Of a stretch of 64,000 nt of DNA, positions 10,501-18,258 are shown piece after piece. The translations under genes were made by a program, and so were the position numbers. Numbering within the stretch: position 1 is the first letter of the stretch; each line of letters begins with the position of its first letter. The stretch lies in the NCBI GenBank assembly GCA_963559605.1, contig CAUWLL010000004.1, positions 33,354 to 97,353 on the forward strand. Reading direction: 5' to 3'. The notes beneath the pieces were generated by a model. It was given only the letters and a program-made list of their open reading frames with translations. It did no database searches and had not been told where the DNA came from. Source of the stretch: Dorea_D sp963559605. GTDB lineage: Bacteria > Bacillota > Clostridia > Lachnospirales > Lachnospiraceae.

Positions 10501-10819
10501 AAAATCCATTCTCGTCTGTAGCATTTAAAAATGCATCCCGAAAAGAATCTTTCTGATCAAGTCTCGAAGTTCCGATCAACCCTGCCATAGAAGTTAAAAT
10601 ATCAAATTTCCGGTCAATCTGCCGCTCGATCTGTTGGCGATAGCTGATGGCTTCCTCTTGCATTCTTATTTCCGTCGCACGGTTCATCGTCTTTACAAAA
10701 GCATACACAATACCGCATCCTATCAGAAATAACAACACTGTGATACAAACTGATAAAATAATAATCTTTTTTAAATTCTCTTTCAGGCTTACTTCATGCA
10801 TACCTTTTTCCTCATCCAA
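7529..10819 (-). CDS. Membrane c-di-GMP enzyme: sensor, GGDEF (degenerate), EAL, SnoaL-like, GGDEF
   Basis: Two membrane segments (about 18-42 and 300-322) flank an extracytoplasmic Cache-like sensor. Next come a degenerate GGDEF domain (about 335-490, with ENADMF where GGDEF is expected), an EAL phosphodiesterase domain (about 510-750), a SnoaL/NTF2-like domain (about 785-910) and a second GGDEF domain (about 940-1096). The EAL domain keeps its catalytic set: E537 of EAL, N595, E628, DDFGSG at 658 and EGVE near 718. The last GGDEF is intact (1016-1020), with an inhibitory-site motif RRDD at 1007-1010. So synthesis and breakdown of c-di-GMP are both plausible in one 1096-residue chain. The Cache and SnoaL names are inferred from sequence style. 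No operon partner is obvious. Confidence 0.9.
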   Translation of the reverse strand: MDEEKGMHEVSLKENLKKIIILSVCITVLLFLIGCGIVYAFVKTMNRATEIRMQEEAISYRQQIERQIDRKFDILTSMAGLIGTSRLDQKDSFRDAFLNATDENGFLYVGYFDMEGEGIYTLSDSDMLYDTSLEEMKPQLQDIVKKSYRGEQAVSDAFMGQLSKQKVFVFGVPVYYEDKVVGSLTATSRVDVFSKVLEKRQVFYGSGSVHLINMDGKFIISSDPSADSEKYFNILEAPYLREEAMNEVKNAMGKRENAKVSFYYDEEEYSALFEPMDVNGWYLLCINSSENVNRNLYRLVYTAIIFYVLVSGLFVFTLIYGYRMTKRIYRMFQKAAYYDKLTGLYNVKHFVELAEAELKKGRESSIVVLNVRQFKFINEFFKREQADKLLQYIARVLQEAIGEEEYTCRENADMFYLLLKENEKERLRERILEICDRISETNEIKATNYHVAMRCGIAGFYEDEELHDVIVHAMFALEKAKKNQEENICFFNKELYEQEQLQNYVERHASAAIDNEEFRLFLQPKIDLEKNSLAGAEALVRWIKSDGSMIYPGDFIPVFEKNGFCANLDLYMFERVCRQLRAWIDAGYEPVPVSVNQSKLTFYKENYEEKLYACLEKYQISASLIILEILEDLVIEDVEKMNLRLNRLRAKGFRISMDDFGSGYSSLNTLGRLKIDEVKLDRAFLKEAMEDREENTRIIVEEVVRMSKKLSISTVMEGVETKQDEQFVKRIGCDKAQGYLYSRPVSAEVFTSDILAKRSETEVTEVVSEDLDKNVCTEGDRKIDFKAYTKKIWEIYFFGDRSQTSNLSDEFIEDAVVIGTGKHEFYESLEALSEAISAEIIERKNIHFEFKEFWCEEKEVSPEVTFVYGGLVIWWESEDKQVTIDMDTRFTVLYRKSEGRWKIAHVHQSLPNGDQADGEFYPKTLAEQLREEKEAAYTLAELAKRDPMTGLLNYREFEKVFSKEKRTGEWLFVADLDDFKKVNDNFGHMKGNEVLKNVANVLRTSVRRDDLVCRMGGDEFILLCRKIVDDKDVRELMQRLMSCLKEIDLMEKGWCGISIGGTKIRREDTLEEAFMRADQVLYSVKLEGKNHWKIIV

Positions 10820-11025
10820 ACATCTCTGTGTATCCCATATCCTGCGTTATCATCCATTTTATTATACAAGATTTGTCATGTTTCTTGCAAGCAAGAACGA
10901 TAAATTACAGCCTTCAAAATTAAATGCTATAATAAAGTGCGCTTTGTCAATGAATAAAGGGGCTGTAAAAAACCTTGAATTTAAGGGGCTTATAATGATA
11001 GTTCTTGTCCGGAATTGACACTACC

Positions 11026-11074
11026 TACTCGCTCTCCTAAGCACTGGTTGTGAGTTCGATTCTCGCAGGGAACG
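11026..11074 (+). pseudogene. tRNA-Arg-like 3' half remnant
   Basis: The stretch has an anticodon-loop-like CTCCTAA (11034-11040, anticodon CCT) and a full T-arm (GTGAG, loop TTCGATT, CTCGC; 11050-11066). No D-arm or matching 5' acceptor strand is visible upstream. It resembles the 3' half of a tRNA-Arg(CCU) and is not expected to be functional. Confidence 0.6.
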
Positions 11075-11095
11075 TTTCATATTACGGCATTTTGG

Positions 11096-11130
11096 GGAGA
11101 AATTTTATGAATTTCTCCTTTTCTTTTTCG
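11096..11130 (+). terminator. Intrinsic terminator
   Basis: GGAGAAATT (11096-11104) pairs with AATTTCTCC (11110-11118), followed by TTTTCTTTTT. It lies after the tRNA-like remnant and insulates the downstream flagellum-linked genes. Confidence 0.75.
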
Positions 11131-11221
11131 AAAAATCATCCGATATATTTATATAGGATTGTGGAAGTGTAAAGAACGGGACATTTGTGTAATCTGGATT
11201 TTACAGGAAAGGAGCAGTTTT

Positions 11222-12289
11222 ATGCGAGTAACAAATCAAAAGCAGTACGTTCAGACAGCTCCTTCAGCGTCGGTATCGCCTTATTCGTCATTGCAACAGA
11301 CTTTGTCTGAAGGAAATCAACTGTCAGATACGGAGAAACTTATAAACGAATTAAAAAATACGTATAAAAATATCCGTTTTGATTTTATATCTTTTTCAAA
11401 CACAGAACAAATCAAAAATTATGCTGTTTCTCAAAAAGGATTGAATCATGTTGCCATCTCGCCTGAGCTTCTAAATAAGATGACAAATGATGAAGAATTG
11501 AAAAATCAGGTAAAGAATATTTTAGATCAGATGGGTGATTACCGGTTTTCCTCTCAAGTACAGGCAGCGCTTATGGACAAAGAGCTGACCGGGATGGGAC
11601 TTGTATTGGATGAAAACGGAGATGTTTCCAAATGGACAGCCATGGAAGAGAAAAAGGAACCGGATTTTTCCTGGCTTTATCCGAAAAAAGACGAGAAAAA
11701 GGATTCTTTATTCAGCCAGAATAAGGCGAAAAAGGAAAGCCCTTTTGCAGTCAAATACAAATATTCCCAAAGTCAGAGTATGATGCAGCTTGCAAATGCG
11801 AAAAATGTCGCTTCTGTGCGAGGACTGATCGCACAGAAACAAGGAGAGATCCAGAAGGTGAAATGGCACGTCAAGGATCCTACAGAGGCAGCCATGATCA
11901 TCCGTAAAATAAAGAAACTTATTCAGAGCGGGAACATCAAAATTGCCAGACTTCATAAAGAAGAACGGATCTGTCAGCAGAAAAGAGCTGCGGCAAGAAA
12001 GATGAAGTTTAAGCAGGAACAGCGCCTTGCCGAAGAATTGAGAAAAAAGAGGACAGCCAGAAAAGCACAGGAGCATTGTCAGACGGCATCCTTTGACGAT
12101 ATTTTTGTCAAACCGTCACTGAATGATTATCGATACAAGCAGATTGCAGATTCTTATGCGGACACGATGTCCGGTTGCACAGGGATTGTGTCGGGTATGT
12201 CGGGCGTACCGGGTGTTTCTGTGGGAGCCCCTGCTCCGAATGTGGAGGTTACGGTGGCTCCGGTAGTTTCTGTGGACTGCTCTGCATAA
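11222..12289 (+). CDS. Conserved protein linked to flagellar genes (DUF6033-like)
   Basis: I do not recognise a biochemical function. The ATG at 11222 is chosen because AAAGGAG lies just upstream; a frame opening at 11159 has no such site. The 355-residue product has a Ser/Gln-rich start (KQYVQTAPSASVSPYSS), a folded-looking region to about 145, a very Lys-rich middle (about 150-320) with predicted helices, and a hydrophobic Gly/Val/Pro-rich tail ending in VSVDCSA. It has no signal peptide or membrane helix. I loosely recall proteins of this type (DUF6033) near flagellins in Lachnospiraceae. The FliD-like gene starts about 116 nt downstream on the same strand, which supports a flagellum-related role. 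Confidence 0.7.
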   Translation: MRVTNQKQYVQTAPSASVSPYSSLQQTLSEGNQLSDTEKLINELKNTYKNIRFDFISFSNTEQIKNYAVSQKGLNHVAISPELLNKMTNDEELKNQVKNILDQMGDYRFSSQVQAALMDKELTGMGLVLDENGDVSKWTAMEEKKEPDFSWLYPKKDEKKDSLFSQNKAKKESPFAVKYKYSQSQSMMQLANAKNVASVRGLIAQKQGEIQKVKWHVKDPTEAAMIIRKIKKLIQSGNIKIARLHKEERICQQKRAAARKMKFKQEQRLAEELRKKRTARKAQEHCQTASFDDIFVKPSLNDYRYKQIADSYADTMSGCTGIVSGMSGVPGVSVGAPAPNVEVTVAPVVSVDCSA

Positions 12290-12405
12290 GGATAGAATTG
12301 TAGTGAATACAGCCCACATTAGGGCGAAAGGTTAATATTTATGTTTAAATGGTCGAAAGACTATATAGAGATTTATAAATATTGCTCAGGAAAGGAGGGA
12401 AATTT

Positions 12406-13695
12406 ATGGCAATTAACGGAATTAGTTCTCATAGTATGGGATACTATAACTATCAGTCATCCATCAATGATGTCAGACTGGCGCAAGCGCTGGCTAAGAA
12501 CCCGAGATATTCAAAATCTCCGGTTTCGTCTGTGTCACCTGTAAAAGGACCTTTGAAAGACAGTATGAAGTTTATGAAGGAGTATAACTCCTCGATGTCT
12601 AATCTGATGAGCGCTGCCAATACGCTGAGAGAGAGCAATAAATCTAGTGTAATGAAAGATCTGACAGTGTCAAGCTCTGATAAAACTGTGGCGACTGCCA
12701 CGGAAAAGCTGAATCTCAGAGATGTCAAGGAGCTTACATTGGATGTTGATCAGCTTGCGCAGGCTCAGACCAATGTAAGCGCAGGTGTGAAGGCTTCGGA
12801 TACAGCGTCCGAAGATATGAATTTTTCTGTAGGAAACAGTATCAAATCCGTGAATGTTAATGTAAGTGCTGTCAATGCAGACGGTTCTTCAAAGACCAAC
12901 GCAGAGATGCTGAGGGAGGCCGCAGACCAAATTAACAGTGGCGATGCCAATGTACGGGCAACTGTGGTTCAAAAAGACGGTGTGGCAACCTTGGAGCTGA
13001 CCGGAACATATACCGGAAAAGCAAATGGTTTTGAAGTAAATGGTGAGCTTGGAGCAGCTAAAGGTCTGGATAATGTTCGGACAGAGGCGGCAAACTCCAT
13101 TTACTCTGTGACAACCAACGGAAATAAGGTCAAATATGAGTCCTACAGTAATGATGTGTCTGTGAACTCCGGCAGGATCGGCGTTACGTTAAAGGGTACA
13201 GGCAAGACAACTATACGCGCAGACGTGGATGTTGAGAAAACGGTTTCTGCTGTGGAAGATTTAGTGAATGCTTACAATTCTTCGTTGAAATTGTTGAACG
13301 ACAATTATGACAGAGGCAGTGGCATTGACCAACAGCTTCGAAATCTTGTTAGGGGATTAGGGTCAGAGAAATCCTTAGAGCAGCTTGGAATCACAGTAAA
13401 CAAAGACGCTACGTTGAAGCTTGACAAAGAAGTCCTGGCTAAAAACATGAAAGAGAATCCTTCGTTGACAAAGGATTTAATCACCGACTCAAGCGGGATT
13501 GCCAACACAGCCTTTAACAAGGCTTCAAGCGGAATGGCGGTAAACTCCAGTACTTTGATCAACAACGATATTGAGTCTGCACAGGCAGAAGCTATGAGCA
13601 GCCCGTATCACGCATTTAATATGTATTCAAGAAACGGCGCCTATGCCTTAAACAATTATTATGCACTTGGCATGATGATAAATTATCTGGTATAG
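12406..13695 (+). CDS. FliD-like flagellar filament cap protein
   Basis: The ATG at 12406 follows AAAGGAGGG, so the eight extra upstream codons are not used. The 429-residue product has a coiled N-terminal region, a beta-rich middle, and a C-terminal part typical of FliD: a GTGKTTIRADVDVEKTVSAV segment followed by LVNAYNSSLKLLND, then LRNLVRG, LEQLGITVN and KDLITDSSGI. FliD caps the filament tip and helps fold exported flagellin. This protein is shorter than usual and its N-terminus (MAINGISSHSMGYYNYQ) differs from canonical FliD. It lies 48 kb from the flagellin in this window, so it may be a FliD paralogue. No sigma-D promoter with both boxes was found. Confidence 0.75.
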   Translation: MAINGISSHSMGYYNYQSSINDVRLAQALAKNPRYSKSPVSSVSPVKGPLKDSMKFMKEYNSSMSNLMSAANTLRESNKSSVMKDLTVSSSDKTVATATEKLNLRDVKELTLDVDQLAQAQTNVSAGVKASDTASEDMNFSVGNSIKSVNVNVSAVNADGSSKTNAEMLREAADQINSGDANVRATVVQKDGVATLELTGTYTGKANGFEVNGELGAAKGLDNVRTEAANSIYSVTTNGNKVKYESYSNDVSVNSGRIGVTLKGTGKTTIRADVDVEKTVSAVEDLVNAYNSSLKLLNDNYDRGSGIDQQLRNLVRGLGSEKSLEQLGITVNKDATLKLDKEVLAKNMKENPSLTKDLITDSSGIANTAFNKASSGMAVNSSTLINNDIESAQAEAMSSPYHAFNMYSRNGAYALNNYYALGMMINYLV

Positions 13696-13740
13696 CATAT
13701 CTTGATGGAGAAAAGGGGGGCTGTAAAAAAGCCTCTGATT

Positions 13741-13783
13741 AAGAAACGCCAGAACCGGCATTTACCGGAACTGGCGTTTCTTT
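13741..13783 (+). terminator. Terminator of the flagellum-linked gene pair
   Basis: AAGAAACGCCAG and CTGGCGTTTCTT form a 12-bp stem with an inner secondary pairing, ending in a T-rich run. It also lies just beyond the stop of the converging fucosidase gene. Confidence 0.85.
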
Positions 13784-13819
13784 GTATGAATTTTCCCATC
13801 AAAGGCACAAAACACTTCT

Positions 13820-15124
13820 TTACTTCAATTCAATTTTCAATACCGTATCCAGTGCATTCGGTAGCGGATAACTGAACACCGGATTTTCCCCTAACGCTAC
13901 AAATGGTGTGTCTGAATACATTGCCGTATTCCACGCCTCTCCCCTCTGTACTTCTGCCCCACTTGATAAAAAGGTGACTTTTCTTATTTGGTTTGGGCTA
14001 ATTTGATAAAGCGGCAATGCTCCAAGCGGAGTTTCATAAATATGAGCATAAACCGTCTTCCCATTCTGAGTATATCGTCCCCACTCAGGCTTATCAAACT
14101 CGGAAATTCCGCATCCGTAAATACTTTCTCCGTTATCCTTCATCCACTCTCCAACAACCTCCAAAATATCCTGACTTTCCTTTGGAATGTTTCCTTTTGC
14201 ATCTGGTCCCACATTCAAAATAAAGTTACCGCCTTTGCTGACGCACTCTACCAATTTGCGTATTACCGTCTGTGGTGTTTTATATGTATGATCATGGTAA
14301 CAATAGCCCCAATGATTGTTCAATGTCGCACACAGTTCCCACGGAATCGGCTTTCCTTTGAGATCTCTCATCCCCCCAGGTGGTATAATCATCTCCGGGC
14401 TTGCAAAATCTCCACTGTAACTGCTTGGTGTATCCGTTACAATACTTCCATTTTTCTCTCCTGAACCTTCCAAACGATTGTCAATGATCACATCCGGCTG
14501 GTGTTTCCGAACCATCTGAATCAACTCTTCGGCTCTCCACTTGTCCGCACACATATCGTCATAGGAAAAATCAAACCATAAAATATCCAACTTCCCATAA
14601 TTTGTGACAATCTCTTCCACCTGTCCATGCATGTAGTCCAAATATCGGTCAAAATCGATCTTTTCATCTTTATATGCCTCATTCTGACGCATCGGGTGGA
14701 AAGCATCGTTATATTTTGGATAATCCGGGTGATGCCAGTCAATCAATGTAAAATAAAGTCCAACCTTCAACCCTTCTGCACGAAATGCATCTAAAAAATC
14801 CTGTACAAGATCCCGCCCTGCCTTTGTATTTGTAGCCTTATAATCTGTCAGAGCAGAATCATACAGACAGAATCCATCATGGTGCTTTGCAGTCAATACC
14901 GCATACTGCATACCTGCTTTTTTGGCAAGTTTTGCCCACTCTCTTGGATTGTAATTCGTTGGATCAAACTGCTCAAAGTATTGTTCATAGTCTTCCACTT
15001 TCATTCTTTTTTCAGACATAATCCATTCACCAAGTGCGGGAATTGCATATAATCCCCAGTGAATGAACATCCCAAATCTGTCTTTTCTAAACCATTCCGT
15101 TCGATTCCATATTTCCTTGTTCAT
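13820..15124 (-). CDS. Alpha-L-fucosidase, GH29
   Basis: A retaining fucosidase that removes alpha-L-fucose from glycans. Family signatures are clear: FRKDRFGMFIHWGLYA near the start, LTAKHHDGFCLYDS, and DILWFDFSYDD, which contains the likely nucleophile Asp. The length of 434 residues matches the catalytic domain alone, with no carbohydrate-binding module. There is no signal peptide, so it probably acts in the cytoplasm on imported oligosaccharides. Its ATG overlaps the stop of the oxidoreductase gene by one base (TAATG), so the two are translationally coupled, and it is the last gene of the transporter operon. Linkage specificity cannot be read from the sequence. Confidence 0.92.
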   Translation of the reverse strand: MNKEIWNRTEWFRKDRFGMFIHWGLYAIPALGEWIMSEKRMKVEDYEQYFEQFDPTNYNPREWAKLAKKAGMQYAVLTAKHHDGFCLYDSALTDYKATNTKAGRDLVQDFLDAFRAEGLKVGLYFTLIDWHHPDYPKYNDAFHPMRQNEAYKDEKIDFDRYLDYMHGQVEEIVTNYGKLDILWFDFSYDDMCADKWRAEELIQMVRKHQPDVIIDNRLEGSGEKNGSIVTDTPSSYSGDFASPEMIIPPGGMRDLKGKPIPWELCATLNNHWGYCYHDHTYKTPQTVIRKLVECVSKGGNFILNVGPDAKGNIPKESQDILEVVGEWMKDNGESIYGCGISEFDKPEWGRYTQNGKTVYAHIYETPLGALPLYQISPNQIRKVTFLSSGAEVQRGEAWNTAMYSDTPFVALGENPVFSYPLPNALDTVLKIELK

Positions 15125-16389
15125 TATCTCTCTCCAAATCCTTTCATTTCGTATACTGCGCCATCGTGTTTTCTGCTTTCTTCTGCCGCAAGCGCCATCA
15201 GATGACTCTCCACAGATTCCGATGCCGCACTTACACTTTTTGCCGTGCCTCCTGTTGCAACAAGATTAACAAACTCTTTCATCATTGACACATCACTTCC
15301 GCTATGTCCACCTTTAGGAACCTTTACAACAATCTTTGTTGTTTTTCCCGTTACAAAGTCCTCCACCACAATTTCATTTTTTTCCATGTTGCCGCGTATC
15401 TGACCTTTTGTTCCCATTAGATTGATGACTCTCTCACATTTATTTGTAAAAGCACACATCGTCATGCTGACTGTCACATCATTTTCAAATTGTAAATTTA
15501 CAACTTGATGATCTACCACATCATTATCACAGTGATACACACATCTACCATACGGTCCGTCTTTCAATGCATTGAGCACAGATTCTTTATCCGTTTTAAG
15601 ACTTACTACTTTCGCAAATGTCCCGTTCTTTTCCTCTAAGTCTTCTAGATAGAATCTGGGCGCAAAGTATGGACATGCTTCGCGATGTACACATCCATCC
15701 AAACAATAAGCCGGTGCGTCTTTTGGTGCATTCTCTTTCTTGAAATGCGTAAGACTTCCAAAACTGCTCAGTCTCGTACAGGAAGAACCAACAAGCCATA
15801 ACAAAATGTCCATATCATGACAACATTTTTGCAAAATCATTGGACTACTCAATGCCTTATTTCTCCAGTTTCCCCTTACAAAGCTGTGAGCCATATGCCA
15901 ATACCCCACACTTTCAATATGCTGAATATCCATCAACTTTCCAATACTTCCAACGTCTAAAAGCCTTTTAATCTCTCTGAAAAATGGGGAATATCGAAGG
16001 ACATGGCAGATGCTGATAACCTTGTCATGCCCTTCCGCCAACTTTTTAATCTCCTCCAATTCTGATTTAACCGGCGAAATCGGCTTTTCACACAAAATAT
16101 GATAGCCCTTTTCTACTGCCAGTTTCAACGCCCCATAATGCATCTGATCCTGCGTACAAATCAACACACAATCTGCCATTTTGGGTCTGTTTAGCAGTTC
16201 CATATCAGAAGCCACGGCATTTTCGTTTGGAACTCCGTGTAATCTTGCAAACTCTTCTCTTCTATCTTTTCGTGGCTCCGCCACACCTACAAATTTTAAT
16301 TCATTTGAATAATCTAATGCATAAGAAGCATACGCTTCTGCTCCTCTTTGTCCTGCACCTAGCAGAATAGCTGTTACTTGTTTCATCAT
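15124..16389 (-). CDS. Gfo/Idh/MocA-family oxidoreductase
   Basis: An N-terminal Rossmann domain (AILLGAGQRGAEAY) and the family's EKP motif (CEKPISPVKSEL) place this in the NAD(P)-dependent Gfo/Idh/MocA superfamily. A Cys-rich insert (YCLDGCVHREACPY, about residue 225) is seen in a subset of these proteins. The family includes sugar dehydrogenases and also NAD-using glycosidases such as GH109 and GH4-like mechanisms. Tight coupling to the GH29 fucosidase suggests that it acts on the same glycan or its product; the exact reaction is unknown. Length 421 residues, with an AAGGAG site before the ATG. Confidence 0.9.
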   Translation of the reverse strand: MMKQVTAILLGAGQRGAEAYASYALDYSNELKFVGVAEPRKDRREEFARLHGVPNENAVASDMELLNRPKMADCVLICTQDQMHYGALKLAVEKGYHILCEKPISPVKSELEEIKKLAEGHDKVISICHVLRYSPFFREIKRLLDVGSIGKLMDIQHIESVGYWHMAHSFVRGNWRNKALSSPMILQKCCHDMDILLWLVGSSCTRLSSFGSLTHFKKENAPKDAPAYCLDGCVHREACPYFAPRFYLEDLEEKNGTFAKVVSLKTDKESVLNALKDGPYGRCVYHCDNDVVDHQVVNLQFENDVTVSMTMCAFTNKCERVINLMGTKGQIRGNMEKNEIVVEDFVTGKTTKIVVKVPKGGHSGSDVSMMKEFVNLVATGGTAKSVSAASESVESHLMALAAEESRKHDGAVYEMKGFGER

Positions 16390-16401
16390 CTTCTCTCCTT
16401 A

Positions 16402-17259
16402 TTATCCTTTAACTGCTCCGCCGGAAAGCGCTTCTATAAAGTACTTGCTAAAGCAACAGAACAAAATAACCGGTGGAAGTAAAATTACAACAATTGCAGA
16501 AAACATTCCATTATAATTTGTGGAAAATGCATTCTGAAATTGTGCCAAAATTGCCGGAACGGTCTTTAACTCTTTGGTTGTCAAAACCATAGAAGCCCAA
16601 TAGTACTCATTCCAGTAATTCATAAATGCAAGCATTGCCGCTGTAAAAATACCAGGTCTTGCGATTGGAAGCATAATTCTAAAAAATGTCTGTATATATC
16701 CACATCCATCAATTCGGGCCGCCTCTTCAAGTTCCTTGGGGATAGTCATAAAATAATTTCGAATAACCATAAAACTGACTGCAATACCGCTGCATGTATA
16801 AATCATGATGAGTCCTGCATGGCTATCATTGATATTCATGCCATTGACCAAATTATATACTGGGAATGTCATCGCAGTAGGCGGAATAAATAATGTAGAC
16901 ATCAGCATCACGCTCACTACCGTTTTGAATCGAAACTGCATTCTCGCAACAACATATGCTGACATGGAAATCATGATAATACTCAATAAAACTGAAATCC
17001 CAGCCACCTTAAAACTGTTAAAAAAGTATTGCATAATATTCATATCTGCAAAGACGCCAACATATCCATCAAAGCAAAGTGCCTTCGGCAGTGTAAATCC
17101 CGGTTCTGCCAATGGATCGGCTTTTAAAGAAGAAATTGCAACCCATATGATTGGAAACAGAGAAATGACCGCAACTGCAATCATCACAATATAAGAGACT
17201 ATTTTCCCACCTCTTCCTACACCGCGGACAATCTCTTTTTCTTTTTTTTGTTTTCTCAT
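16402..17259 (-). CDS. ABC sugar transporter permease (MalG type)
   Basis: An inner-membrane subunit of a carbohydrate ABC importer (CUT1 family). The 285-residue protein has six predicted helices and the cytoplasmic EAA loop ELEEAARIDGCGYIQTFFRI, which docks the ATPase. Its start overlaps the stop of the other permease gene by one base. No ATPase gene lies in the operon, so a shared MsmX-type ATPase encoded elsewhere is likely. Confidence 0.93.
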   Translation of the reverse strand: MRKQKKEKEIVRGVGRGGKIVSYIVMIAVAVISLFPIIWVAISSLKADPLAEPGFTLPKALCFDGYVGVFADMNIMQYFFNSFKVAGISVLLSIIMISMSAYVVARMQFRFKTVVSVMLMSTLFIPPTAMTFPVYNLVNGMNINDSHAGLIMIYTCSGIAVSFMVIRNYFMTIPKELEEAARIDGCGYIQTFFRIMLPIARPGIFTAAMLAFMNYWNEYYWASMVLTTKELKTVPAILAQFQNAFSTNYNGMFSAIVVILLPPVILFCCFSKYFIEALSGGAVKG

Positions 17260-18176
17260 TATACTCTGCTCCTTTCTTTCCTTTCACGAAACAGCATGTT
17301 AATTATAAAGATTAGCACCAATCCTCCAATAATCTGTATTGTACCAATTGCATTCGCTCTTGCATACTGCGCTCTCGGACTGACAACCGCAAGTTCTCGA
17401 ATAAGGAAACTGATACTTTTTGTTCCAGCTGCTCCATTTGTCAAAAAGTAAACTTCATTGTATAACAGGAACCCTGCTGATACAGATAGAATACTGATAG
17501 TCTTAATTGTATCTTTTATCAGTGGTAAGATGATACAACGATCCAACTTCCATCCTCTTGCACCATCCAGTAATGCAGCTTCTCGGACTTCTTCGGGAAT
17601 TGCATTGATCTGTCCCAGTACCATGATCATATTTGTTCCAGCGAAGAAAATATATGCACATGTCAGAGCGATCATATTTACTTTTGGAATAAATAAAATA
17701 TTCTCTTTAAAATTCGGCGCAAACACGCTGATGATTTCATTGATAATTCCATATTTCGGATTATATAACTGCAAAAAGATCAATCCCATTGCCGCTGATG
17801 AAATAATGTTCGGAATAACATAAATATTTCTTGCAAGTTTCCACCCCTTACATTTCTTTGAGATAATCAATGCAACTCCTGTCGCAATTGGAACCTGTAT
17901 AAGTAATCCACACAACGCCCAAATACAAGAGTTCCTGAGTCCTTCCCAAAAATATGGGTATTTTTCAAAAATATATTTATAATTATCAAACAGATGTGAA
18001 AATGAGTACATCTGCATATTATTCAAATTTGTAAAATCCCATTTTGAAAACGAACTAATAACCACAGTCAAAATCGGATATAAATAAAATACACAAAAAC
18101 AAACCAGTGTTGGTAATAGAAAAGCAAAGATAAACATATTTTTTCTTAATTTTTGTTTTCTTCCAATCGTTTCCAT
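17259..18176 (-). CDS. ABC sugar transporter permease (MalF type)
   Basis: A second permease subunit of the CUT1 importer, 305 residues with six membrane segments (first at about 13-35). The EAA loop EEVREAALLDGARGWKLDRC is present. It follows the solute-binding lipoprotein gene and a strong intercistronic hairpin, and is coupled to the MalG-type permease by a one-base overlap. Confidence 0.93.
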   Translation of the reverse strand: METIGRKQKLRKNMFIFAFLLPTLVCFCVFYLYPILTVVISSFSKWDFTNLNNMQMYSFSHLFDNYKYIFEKYPYFWEGLRNSCIWALCGLLIQVPIATGVALIISKKCKGWKLARNIYVIPNIISSAAMGLIFLQLYNPKYGIINEIISVFAPNFKENILFIPKVNMIALTCAYIFFAGTNMIMVLGQINAIPEEVREAALLDGARGWKLDRCIILPLIKDTIKTISILSVSAGFLLYNEVYFLTNGAAGTKSISFLIRELAVVSPRAQYARANAIGTIQIIGGLVLIFIINMLFRERKERSRV

Positions 18177-18206
18177 GCTGTACCTCCTCTATATAAATCG
18201 TACACA

Positions 18207-18250
18207 AGAAAGCTGCTTTGAGACAAAACATATTCTCAAAGCAGCTTTCT
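18207..18250 (-). promoter_or_regulatory. Intercistronic hairpin between binding protein and permeases
   Basis: A perfect 17-bp inverted repeat (18207-18223 and 18234-18250) with a 10-nt loop lies between the lipoprotein gene and the permease genes. It lacks a proper U-run on the minus strand. It probably acts as a partial terminator or 3' stabiliser that keeps the binding protein in excess over the permeases. Confidence 0.75.
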
Positions 18251-18258
18251 CAATGATC

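Larger units (their letters stand above)
10820..11221. other. Gene-free interval before the flagellum-linked genes
   Basis: No convincing coding frame is seen. The interval holds a tRNA-like remnant (11026-11074) and a strong plus-strand terminator (11096-11130). The phrase GGGGCTGTAAAAAA near 10959 recurs near 13718 after the FliD-like gene, so the two flagellum-linked genes are bracketed by this short repeat. Confidence 0.5.

Noticed and set aside
11139..11146. CCGATAT, a sigma-D-like -10 box before the flagellum-linked pair
   Set aside because: No TAAA -35 box lies at the required 15-nt distance.
12341..12544. 67-codon frame overlapping the FliD-like start
   Set aside because: It is a different phase of a well-supported gene and contains no recognisable domain.
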